Shown: piece after piece, positions 26,414-34,500 of the stretch | Layout of the letters: each line of letters opens with the position of its first letter | Numbering within the stretch: the first letter of the stretch is position 1 | Assembly: GCF_014200175.1 (NCBI RefSeq) | Contig: NZ_JACHBD010000012.1 | Location: 124,001 to 188,000, forward strand | Source: Rhizobium lentis | GTDB lineage: Bacteria > Pseudomonadota > Alphaproteobacteria > Rhizobiales > Rhizobiaceae | DNA length: 64,000 bases | Direction of reading: 5' to 3' | Program-made: the position numbers and the translations under genes | Notes under the pieces: model-generated | Told to the model about the DNA's origin: nothing | The model's database searches: none | Seen by the model: only the letters and a program-made list of their open reading frames with translations

Positions 26414-27751
26414 GCAGGAAAAAGCAATAAGGGGTCCAAGCGACTACTTGATCTAAAGGGGCAGACTTGGTGGTTTCGAATAGCCATCCCCCAGGCGTGT
26501 CGAAGCTATTTCAACGGCACGACGATGTACCTTCAGAGCTTGGAGACTGGGGACATCAAGGTAGCGATCGCGAGGCGAGATAAGCTTGAGCCAGAGGTTC
26601 GGGCGCTGTTTGCCCGCGTCAAGACGGGAGAGGTCATCAGCACCAGCGAGGAGCTGGCAGAGCTTAGAGGAGAGCTGTCCAAGGCGGCTATCGCCGAGGC
26701 ACTAACCGAGGGCGGAGAGGCAGCCGAGGATGCGGTATGGGCCGCAGAGGCCGAAGCCGACAGCTTGCGAGGAAAAGCCCGCGAACGCTTCACAAGAGCC
26801 GTTGCTGGCGACCACCCCGTGGACCACTACCTTGATGCCTACCTGTCAGCAATCAAGCTTGCCCCTAAGACAACCAACGAGCGGCGGGGCCTAATCAATC
26901 GCTTTGCTCGCTGGTGCATGGGGGAGAAGTACCGGCTTCCCGATATCACCCGCAAGGCTGCCGGTCGTTATGTGACCGAGATCGTCGAGCCAATGGACAG
27001 AAGCACCGCCAAGAAGCACATGACGGCTCTTCGCGGCTATTGGGAATACCTGATCAAGCGCGGCCACGTGGCGGGGACTGCTGAAGATAACCCCTGGCTC
27101 GGGCAGGAAGTAGCTAGCGGGCGTCGACGGGTCGAGCGAGGGGACAATGAAGGCGAGCGGCCCTTCACTGATGCCGAGCTGAAGACCCTGCTTTACTCGG
27201 AGTATCCCGATGGCATGGACGATGATCACCAACAACAGATTGCTGACGCGCTACGTATCTCCTGCTTGTCTGGGATGAGGATGGCAGAAGTGCTGACGCT
27301 TTGGGTTGAGGAAGTCCACGATGACATCTTCGACATCCAGCAAGGGAAGACCCGCTCAGCAGCCCGAAAGGTGCCGATCCATCCTGGCCTATTAGAGATC
27401 ATCGCCCGCCGCACGAGAGATAAGCAGCCGAAGGAATGGCTGTTTCACGAGTTGAGCGAAGAGCGCGACCCCGGCGACACATTCGGGAAGCGTTTCAATC
27501 GATACCGAAAACACCTGAAGGTCGATGACGTGCGGCCGGGTAAGCGGAGGAGCCTCGTCAACTTCCATTCAGCGCGCCGCTGGTTCATCACTCAGGCCAG
27601 ACATGCAGGGCAGACAGTGGAGACGGTGAAGGATGTCGTCGGCCACGTCTCGGACAAGAAGAAGGACATCACCTTCGGCGTATATACGCAGGGAGCCTCA
27701 GAGAAGCAGATGAGGGACTGTGTCGGGGCCGTGGTGCTGCCGCTGGGTTGA
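26411..27751 (+). CDS. Tyrosine-type site-specific integrase
   Basis: 446 aa. The N-terminus (QTWWFRIAIPQACRSYF ... SLETGDIKVAIARRDKLE) is the DUF6538-type region of many tRNA-targeting integrases. A core-binding domain covers about 150-235 and the catalytic domain follows. The full catalytic set is present: Arg290 (SGMRMAE), a Lys in GKTRSAARKVPIH, His386 and Arg389 (HSARRWF), His412 (VVGHVS) and Tyr425 (GVYTQG). It should insert the element into tRNA-Ala. I chose the ATG at 26411 over a TTG three codons upstream. No excisionase gene is evident. Confidence 0.95.
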   Translation: MAGKSNKGSKRLLDLKGQTWWFRIAIPQACRSYFNGTTMYLQSLETGDIKVAIARRDKLEPEVRALFARVKTGEVISTSEELAELRGELSKAAIAEALTEGGEAAEDAVWAAEAEADSLRGKARERFTRAVAGDHPVDHYLDAYLSAIKLAPKTTNERRGLINRFARWCMGEKYRLPDITRKAAGRYVTEIVEPMDRSTAKKHMTALRGYWEYLIKRGHVAGTAEDNPWLGQEVASGRRRVERGDNEGERPFTDAELKTLLYSEYPDGMDDDHQQQIADALRISCLSGMRMAEVLTLWVEEVHDDIFDIQQGKTRSAARKVPIHPGLLEIIARRTRDKQPKEWLFHELSEERDPGDTFGKRFNRYRKHLKVDDVRPGKRRSLVNFHSARRWFITQARHAGQTVETVKDVVGHVSDKKKDITFGVYTQGASEKQMRDCVGAVVLPLG

Positions 27752-28106
27752 TGATGTCATATGCCACCCGCGCTTCTTCCACAGCAATCCATAGATGCAG
27801 CCTGCACATGAACCTTGCAGCTTTGCTTGGGTACGACTAGCGTCCCTTCGCGGTTCATTCCTAGTGAGCCGTAAGGAGCCTCACCGCCCCTTCGCTAGAG
27901 GGTGAGAACGGGGGTCGCAGATCGACGCTGCGGCCCCTCCGTTTGCAGCCTCCGCGACATCCGCGCCGTGATCGAGGGTCTCGGCCACAACCCCAGTTTT
28001 GGGATCGTTTACATGGACGGGAAACGTGAGGCACGGACGTGCTTCAATCTCCCCAAGCGGGAGAGCACGGTCCTCTCTTCCGACAAGTGTATCAAACCCC
28101 GCTGCT
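27752..28106. other. Intergenic region between integrase and DUF4145 gene
   Basis: 355 bp between convergent genes. CTCACC...GGTGAG (27880-27905) can form a hairpin. Open frames on both strands (for example minus 27881-28306) lack start signals and run into the neighbouring gene, so I do not call a gene. Confidence 0.4.
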
Positions 28107-28754
28107 TTATTTATTTTGGCGTTGCTGACGCCTTGCCTTAAAAGCCTCGAACCGATCCCTGTATGAGAACAAATAGTCCATGATCGCATTGGTGAATTCG
28201 AGCATGTCTTTGGCGTCGGCCTGCGCAATGGAAAGCCCCACCCCATGGGCTGCCTCGTTGCCGGCAATTCGAAGCATGTCAGACCATTCAAACAGCCTGC
28301 TATCAATCATGCTATCATCGCTCATTTTGCGAAGGGACGCCGCCAACGAACGTTCTTCAACCCCGTGAACAGCACAAATGCCTTCCAGGGTTTTCCGACA
28401 CATAATCGCAGAAGCGGTAAAGGCATTGGCTCGGTAGCAGGCGCAGGCTTCATCAAACGCCTCCTGGATAGCCTGCGGAGCGTTGGGGTTTACGCGGAGG
28501 TCTGCCGTAGGGAAAACGGGAATCGGCGTCTCCCAAATATCTCCCTCTGCTAGGTTACCCACGTTTGTTTGTCTGACCAAGATGGGCGACCGGCATTCAG
28601 AGCATGATAGCAACAAAAATCGGGTCGATGGCCCGTTGCCGTCTGACAGACGCACATAATGGCCGGCTTGGGCCGCATCGACATACAAACGACATTCCAC
28701 ACACTCGACTATCACGCTATCAACCTCAACTCGGGAAAAGAATGCAGAACGCAT
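28107..28754 (-). CDS. Zinc-ribbon plus DUF4145 domain protein
   Basis: 215 aa. The N-terminal half carries two CxxC pairs (C18, C21, C51, C54) that look like a zinc ribbon. The C-terminal half is a helical DUF4145 domain (FDEACACYRANAFTASAIMC RKTLE-type core, then GNEAAHGV). DUF4145 occurs alone and joined to restriction or other defence proteins, so a defence or regulatory role is possible but unproven. An inverted repeat GAGTATG...CATACTC (28757-28780) lies just upstream. The start is uncertain because the ribosome binding site is poor; a GTG at codon 14 is better placed. Confidence 0.65.
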   Translation of the reverse strand: MRSAFFSRVEVDSVIVECVECRLYVDAAQAGHYVRLSDGNGPSTRFLLLSCSECRSPILVRQTNVGNLAEGDIWETPIPVFPTADLRVNPNAPQAIQEAFDEACACYRANAFTASAIMCRKTLEGICAVHGVEERSLAASLRKMSDDSMIDSRLFEWSDMLRIAGNEAAHGVGLSIAQADAKDMLEFTNAIMDYLFSYRDRFEAFKARRQQRQNK

Positions 28755-29139
28755 GTGAGTATGCGTTTCATTCCATACTCGCGATAAGAACCTTGTGCCA
28801 GCGGGTATTCAGGATTGTCGGGCAGATCGGCTGCCCTGATTAAGGACAAGTCGCGTGGTCAGAAACTCCTGGCCAATTACTTCAACACGTGGCTGGCTCC
28901 GACAAGTCTGAACGCCATACCCGCTTTTGGGCATGCCTCAAACTTTTTTCGGCCCGATCTACTCACCCGTGCATTCCAAAAAAGCCTTGCTCAGCAACCT
29001 CATTTTGAGAAACCCACTTACCGGTGAGTACATATCCTATTGAACTTAAACAACTTTACCCTTGACGAGTGTCTTTAGCCGGAGTCTACCAGTGCCGTTC
29101 CGGCCCGGACGAACATCAACTGGGGAAAAGTTTAACGTC
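28755..29139. other. Divergent region with inverted repeat and weak promoter
   Basis: GAGTATG (28757-28763) and CATACTC (28774-28780) form an operator-like inverted repeat beside the DUF4145 start. TTGACG (29062-29067), 17 bp, then TCTACC (29085-29090) could be a weak plus-strand promoter for the small gene at 29140. ACCCACTTA at 29011-29019 matches part of the phage-type promoter repeats but lacks their upstream half. No gene is seen. Confidence 0.35.
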
Positions 29140-29340
29140 ATGAGAATACGTTTTTTTAAGCAGACACGGCGGTTCGAGGTATATTTCGAGATGGAGGAGA
29201 AGCGCATCCTTGACCGCTTCTTTGATCGGCGATTTGAGAACGGCAGCCACGAATTTTGGCTTGGTCGGTTCTACCTGACTTTCCACATCTACCTACGTGA
29301 AGCGAAGGTTAGCTGCCCTGAGGAGACCACAACCGCGTGA
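29140..29340 (+). CDS. Small basic, aromatic-rich hypothetical protein
   Basis: 66 aa, MRIRFFKQTRRFEVYFEMEE onward, rich in Arg, Phe and Tyr, with no domain I recognise. The ATG at 29140 is preceded by GGGGAAAAG and a weak sigma-70-like promoter. The longer frame from 29062 has a Pro/Arg-rich N-terminus that looks non-coding. It lies upstream of the phage-type promoters, so it would be expressed by the host polymerase. Confidence 0.45.
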   Translation: MRIRFFKQTRRFEVYFEMEEKRILDRFFDRRFENGSHEFWLGRFYLTFHIYLREAKVSCPEETTTA

Positions 29341-29726
29341 GTACGCGCCGCTTGAAAGACCGGTTTTGCTCATTGGCCGGCCCCCTCGCAGCGTTTCAGA
29401 AAGTCGGCGGGCCTTTCATGCGGGCCAGCAAGAACGCAACAAAGTCTCATCGTGGAGAACGAAAAAGGCCAAGGTCTCGCTCACCTTGGTCCTATTCCTA
29501 ACCCCCTGATGAAGGGGCGGGAGGCTTTCGGGGTTCCCGCTCTGAACGATAGGCGAATGTGCCTAAGCCTTCAATCTGCACATCGCCATTCTTTCCTCTG
29601 ACGTATTGGCCCTACAGGAGCTTCGGGGGCTTGGCGAGTAGTCTCGCTCCAGAAACTGCTCACGCTTAAAATCGCCCTGATTGCCGAGCCGCTGTTGTTG
29701 GCTGCTTCAAGAACATCGACCGAACC

Positions 29727-29749
29727 GATTACCACTCCCTTAAGCGAAA
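29727..29749 (+). promoter_or_regulatory. T7/T3-like phage RNA polymerase promoter, copy 1
   Basis: GATTACCACTCCCTTAA, then G at the expected +1 (29744). It matches 11 of 17 bases of the T7 class promoter from -17 to -1 (TAATACGACTCACTATA). Oriented toward the gp14/gp16-like genes. Confidence 0.6.
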
Positions 29750-29834
29750 GCTCATGACCGCCCCTAAACCAGCAGGTCTCATAACGTGAACAACTCCGAC
29801 GCCCACAAGGCTCAGAGCGCGCTCGGTCGCGGGT

Positions 29835-29858
29835 AATTACCACTCCCTTTAGGAGAGA
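29835..29858 (+). promoter_or_regulatory. T7/T3-like phage RNA polymerase promoter, copy 2 (best match)
   Basis: AATTACCACTCCCTTTA, then GGAGAGA from +1 at 29852. It matches 12 of 17 bases of both the T7 (TAATACGACTCACTATA) and T3 (AATTAACCCTCACTAAA) promoters without gaps, and the initially transcribed GGAGAGA resembles GGGAGA. Confidence 0.68.
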
Positions 29859-29899
29859 CCAAGGAATTTGGTTGAAGGAGCGATTATAAGACAACTCGG

Positions 29900-29925
29900 A
29901 ATTACCACCCACTTATGAGAAGACC
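29900..29925 (+). promoter_or_regulatory. T7/T3-like phage RNA polymerase promoter, copy 3
   Basis: AATTACCACCCACTTAT, then GAGAAGACC from +1 at 29917. It matches 10 of 17 bases of the T7 promoter and shares ATTACCAC.C.CTT with copies 1 and 2. Confidence 0.58.
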
Positions 29926-30302
29926 AGGGGGGAAAGACCAACATCTTGAATGAAAGGGGTAGAGGAGGAACTGATGAAATCAGGGTGATCTCTTCTGATC
30001 TTCATGAGGACGATGTTGGTACTTACAAACTCAATCCACTTATATTTTCCCTTACGGTTCACCTTGATGTCCCCTTGAAGGACGCCTCGACTTCCCCACG
30101 ATCACCCGCACAGTCCATCCATGGACGCTCGACACCTGAGAGTGCGCTGACTGGTCCCTTAGATTTGAGAGGCCAGTCCTTCGTTCTCGTAGGCTGTGGT
30201 GGCCCCCGGTCCTCTTGTCGCTTGTCCTGCTGACGAGAGGGCCGGTCTTATGCACCACGCCTCGATACGCCCTCACCACCACAAGTCCCTCGAAAGAACA
30301 TC

Positions 30303-30683
30303 ATGAGCAATGAAACTTCCTGCATCGGACGGGAGGATGGCGAAGCTTTGTCTGCGTCATCTCCTCGACCGTCCGTCACTAAGATAACCATTCGCCCCAT
30401 CAGCCTCGGCAGCCGGGGGCAGAATTACTCGGTCTCCCTCGACGGCGCTGTCATCATCGCCAGCTCCCGCAACCCGACAGGAGATGCATGCCGTCACTTG
30501 GTCGCCTCTGGTCGATCTGGCCAGCTTGAAGTCTGGGACGATGCCCGCCCCCACCCTCGGTTTGTCATCCCCGACATTGTCAAGGCAGCAGCCATCACGG
30601 TCAGTGAAAGCGAGCGTCACGGCCCCCGGTTCACCGTCTACAAGGCCCTCCCCCAGTTCACGAAGGGGGCGTCCAATGTGTGA
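30303..30683 (+). CDS. Hypothetical phage-type protein
   Basis: 126 aa. A disordered N-terminus (about 25 residues) precedes a compact beta-rich domain with NYSVSLDGAVIIASSRNPTG and a final FTVYKAL. I recall similar small proteins in phages but cannot name the family. First gene downstream of the phage-type promoters. Its last 8 bp overlap the gp14-like gene. Confidence 0.65.
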   Translation: MSNETSCIGREDGEALSASSPRPSVTKITIRPISLGSRGQNYSVSLDGAVIIASSRNPTGDACRHLVASGRSGQLEVWDDARPHPRFVIPDIVKAAAITVSESERHGPRFTVYKALPQFTKGASNV

Positions 30684-31218
30684 CCCCGGCTCGATGATCG
30701 GATTAGCCATCGGCGCGGCGTCGCAAGCGCTCCAGTACCGGAGCGATGTAGCCGCTGCGGATGAGCAGAATAGACTTTATCGGCAGAATGCTGCCCGAGC
30801 CAACCAGAATGCCCGCGACCAAATGTTCCAGACCCAGCAGCGCATGCTGCAGGAGCAGGAGAAGGCCGGCGCTGAGAAGGCTGACAATCTCCGCGATGCG
30901 CGTGAGGCCAAGGCGACAGCAACCGTAGCAGCCGGCGAGAGTGGCGTGGCCGGTCTATCGGTCGATGCACTCCTGTCTGAGTTCGATGGTCGTGCTGCTC
31001 AGGCGAACGACCGCGTTGACCAGAACACCGAGTGGACCCTCAACCAGCTCAACAATGAAATGAAGGGCATCCGCTCGAACGCCGAAGACCGCATCAACTC
31101 GGTCCAGCGCTCGGCCAAACCGTCCTTCTTCGATGCTGGTCTCAGGATCGCTGGGAAGGGCGTCGATTCCTACAACGACTACAAGCGAGCTGAGCTTGAG
31201 GCCCGTCGCGGCCGATAA
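30676..31218 (+). CDS. T7 gp14-like internal virion (ejection) protein
   Basis: 180 aa, against 196 for T7 gp14. MCDPGSMIGLAIGAASQALQ gives the Gly/Ala-rich N-terminal membrane-active helix. It is followed by a long Gln/Ala/Arg-rich amphipathic helical region (ENRLYRQNAARANQNARDQ-like, QEKAGAEKADNLRDAREA) and the conserved VAAGESGVAGLSVDALLSEF segment seen in gp14 relatives. T7 gp14 enters the outer membrane during genome ejection. The ATG at 30676 is preceded by GAAGGGGG. It lies directly before a 100-aa gene and the gp16-like gene, the order expected for an ejectosome module apart from gp15. Confidence 0.82.
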   Translation: MCDPGSMIGLAIGAASQALQYRSDVAAADEQNRLYRQNAARANQNARDQMFQTQQRMLQEQEKAGAEKADNLRDAREAKATATVAAGESGVAGLSVDALLSEFDGRAAQANDRVDQNTEWTLNQLNNEMKGIRSNAEDRINSVQRSAKPSFFDAGLRIAGKGVDSYNDYKRAELEARRGR

Positions 31219-31281
31219 ACCTGCGCCCCGCATACCCCATCCGAGGCCTTTCTTACCACCACCACAGCAACGAGTAAGCCC

Positions 31282-31584
31282 ATGAACTTCCCCCGTATCA
31301 ATACCATGACCACAGAAATGCACACCGGAGACGTGCAGCGCCTCCGATTTGTCGTACTCAATGGCAGCGCCGCGTACTTCCTTGCCAAAGATGTAGGCTC
31401 CCTCATTGGCCTTAGAGCCGATGACGATGGCGACTATCGGTCCGTCCTCGAACAGTTCGGCATCAGTTTTTTCGACGCAGTCGTCTCCGACCAGTCCGGC
31501 CCCATAGGCTCCCACGCACTGATAACAGAGCAGGACTACAAGCGGCTCATCGCAGAAGCCATCAAGCGTTTGGCAGTGGCGTAA
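31282..31584 (+). CDS. 100-aa protein with weak BRO-N-like features
   Basis: The segment LRFVVLNGSAAYFLAKDVGS, followed later by HALITEQDYKRLIAEA, recalls BRO-N/antirepressor domains of phages, but the match is short and I am not sure. It occupies the position of gp15 in T7 (747 aa), which is missing here. Co-directional with and 10 bp upstream of the gp16-like gene. Confidence 0.6.
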   Translation: MNFPRINTMTTEMHTGDVQRLRFVVLNGSAAYFLAKDVGSLIGLRADDDGDYRSVLEQFGISFFDAVVSDQSGPIGSHALITEQDYKRLIAEAIKRLAVA

Positions 31585-31594
31585 GGGAACCCTC

Positions 31595-34500
31595 ATGGCT
31601 GACATCAGGTCCATCATCATCGACGCCGCGAACCGCTATGGCATCCCGTCGCAAGAGGCCCTTCAGATGGGCCAGATCGAGAGCGGCCTCAATCCCCACG
31701 CTCAGAACCCCAATTCCACTGCAGGCGGGCTGTTTCAGTTCATCGACGGCACGTGGTCTAAGTACGGAAAGGGGACTTCTAAGTATGACCCCTATGCCAA
31801 CGCCGACGCTGCAATGAGACTGGCCCGAGACAACATCAATTTCCTCAAGAGCAAACTCGGCCGGGACATCACGGGCGGCGAAATGTATCTCGCTCATCAG
31901 CAGGGTGCGGGAGGGGCGTTGAACCTCCTCACCAATCCCGATGCTCGTGCCGTGGATGTCACCACACACGCGGCCATCACCGGCAATGGCGGGAACCTCG
32001 ACATGACGGCTTCCGAGTTCGCCAGCCTGTGGACCAAGAAGATGGACGGTACCACGGTCGGTAGCGGTCCCTCGGGCATCGTCATGCCGGGATCGATGGG
32101 AAACTCCCAAAACCCCGGTGACTACTCAGTCCATGATCAGGGCCGCATCAGTGCCTCTGACGTGATCCCCACGATGAACCTCACGCGGGCTGAAGAGGTC
32201 CAGCAGGAGAAGGATCGTGTCGCCGCTCAGCCGTCCTACGGGGACGCTATCGCAACCGCAGTGAAGAACGAGTGGTCGGTACTGACGCCCTTTCGTGCGC
32301 TGGGTCACTACGACCCTGAGCCCGACTACAAGCTCACCAAGGAGAAGCTCGAAGCCTTCGGCCGGAACATCCCAGACGACTACCTCGACGAGTTCGAGGA
32401 CGCGGTCTCTGATGAGCATGCTGAAGCGATCCGCAACAGGCTCCTGACGCAGCTCGAAGACAACCGCAAGATCGCCTCGCTGGGCACGGCAGGAACCGTC
32501 ATCTCCATGGGCGCTGCCCTGACTGACCCCGGCGCTATCGCCGCAACGGCGGCTATCGGCGCAGTAACGGGGGGCTTCGGTGTCCCCGCTGCGGTGGCTG
32601 CTCGTCTCGGCCGTGTGGGCTTGGTCGGGCTGGCTGCGGCTGAGGGTGTGGCCGGCAATCTCGCCACCGACATCCCGCTCGTGGCCGTCGACCCGACCCG
32701 TGACGTTTCCTTCGACGAGCTGAAGTACAGCATCGGTACCGGTCTCGTTATGGGCGGCACACTGGGGGCCTTCAGGCGCAACCCGATGCTGAACGAGGAG
32801 GCCAAGCAGGTTGCCCGTATCGGGCAGCGTATGCAGAACGAGGCGCTTGCCCCGGCTAACCCCGGCTCGGTGGGCGCTGCTGCAGCCATGGGTGACAACT
32901 TCACTCGCAACGATACCGCCAACCTGATCGACGACTTCAAGAGGCTCGACCCCAAGGGAACCTTCCTGAACTGGCGGGTGGATACGGTCGGGCAGCTCAT
33001 GGCCTCCAAGAACCCGCTGGCCCAGACCATGGCCCGCTACCTCGGTGAGGACGGTGTTCGTGCCCAGAAGGGCAGTGGAGTGGTGACCGAGATCGCCGCG
33101 ACCGAGCGCATGCAGCGCCGACTGCGTGTGGCCCAGGTCAACTGGTACCGGGGCTATGGCGATGCGTGGAAGAAGTTCCGCAAGGCCAACGGCATCAGCG
33201 CCTTCAACAGCAAGGATGCCGAGCTGAAGTTCAAGGACCAGATCGCTGACTACATCCGCGAGGAGAGCCCCTCAGCCCGCGCTCAGTTCCCCGCTGAGGT
33301 GAAGCAAGCGGCCGGCGCATTCCAGGCCGAGATGAAGTCGTTCTGGCAGGAGGCTCAGAAGCTGGGCATCACGAGGTCCGAGCATGGTGTGGAGAACTAC
33401 TTCCCCCGCTATGCACACCTCGCCAAGGCCACCAAGCTGATCAGGGACGTGGGTTATAGCATGGACCGCAAGGGTGGTCTGACGGACCTGTTCGCAGGGG
33501 CAATCCTGAAGAAGCAGCCAGGGCTCGAGCCTCAGATCGCCAAGCGCATGGGCTATGCCATCCTTGACCGCTTCCAGAAGCTCAGCTCGGGGGAGGAGAT
33601 GTTTGGTTCCGGCCACCTCGGCTTCGACCTCGACGACCTTGAGGCGGAACTGAAGAACTACCTCTCGGATGACGAGATCGCCAACGTTAAGGCGTGGGCA
33701 TCGCGCAACGAGAAGAACGCCGATGAGGCGTCTGGACCGGCCCGCATGAAGGCCCGCATCATGCTCGACGAGAACCACTTCGGTGAGGTCTGGGACAAGC
33801 ATGGCGCTCCACGTCAGGTCAGCATCTCCGACTTCTACGTCAAAGACCCGCACACGGCTTTCCAGCTCTACGCGCGCAACATGAGCGGCCAGCTCGCTAT
33901 GGCCCGCATCCAAGTGCGTGACCCTGAGACCGGCAGCCTGCTGATCGACGGGATCAAGAACGGGAACGACTGGCTGAAGCTGAAGAACCAGATCAAGTCG
34001 GTGGGCGAGGCGACCGGCGCGAACAACACGCTGGATGAGAAGAACCTCGACTTCCTGTACTCGGCCATCACCGGCACACCGCTGGCTGGCATTGACCGTG
34101 GCTCCGATGGGGCGACGTTCCTGCGCATGCTGAGGGACTTCAACTTCCTCCGTCTGATGGGTCAGGTCGGCTTCTCGCAGGTTCCTGAGTTCGGCCGTGT
34201 GGTCGCCCAGGCTGGGATCAAAACCACTTTCCAAGCGGTTCCTTCCTTCCGCCACCTGCTCGACATGGCCCGCTCGGGCAAGATGACCGACGAGGTGGCC
34301 GAGGAGCTGGACGCTATGGGAGCCTTCGGTAGCGACTACGAGCGCACTGCTCATTACCTCGAAACCGATGAGCTGGGCGTCCCGGTGACCAGTGGGACCG
34401 ACTCGACGATGCAGAGAGTGGCCGGCGCGGTGAACCCCAAGCTCCACGCGATGAACCGCTTCGTCTCGATGGGCTCGGGCATGGCCCCGATCAACCGCGT

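Larger units (their letters stand above)
29341..30302. other. 960-bp hairpin-rich non-coding region carrying the phage-type promoters
   Basis: No convincing gene. Structures on the plus strand: GGCCAAGGT/ACCTTGGTCC (29468-29492); a GC-rich set of alternative stems in 29500-29540 (AACCCC/GGGGTT, CCCC/GGGG, GCGGG/CCCGC); three T7/T3-like promoters (29727-29925); TGATGAAATCAG/CTGATCTTCATGA (about 29972-30006); and CCGGTCCTCTTGTC/GACGAGAGGGCCGG (30206-30245). The last two would be in the leader of transcripts from the promoters. GAGGAGGAACTGATG at 29962-29976 is a strong ribosome binding site, but its frame stops after four codons. Confidence 0.6.

Noticed and set aside
27881..28306. Minus-strand frame with a plausible-looking C-terminal half
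   Set aside because: Its N-terminal half overlaps the DUF4145 gene out of frame, and no start codon with a ribosome binding site lies in the unique part.
29005..29022. Possible fourth phage-type promoter (ACCCACTTA)
   Set aside because: Only the downstream half matches; the AATTACC part and the +1 G are missing.
29571..29912. 113-codon minus-strand frame with an internal repeat (SLLKGVVI/SLKGVVI)
   Set aside because: The repeat in the translation is simply the complement of the phage-type promoter repeats; no start signal, Arg/Ser-rich composition.
29946..30233. 95-codon plus-strand frame downstream of the promoters
   Set aside because: Starts at TTG without a suitable ribosome binding site, Ser/Pro/Arg-rich, and covers two hairpins; reads as leader RNA.
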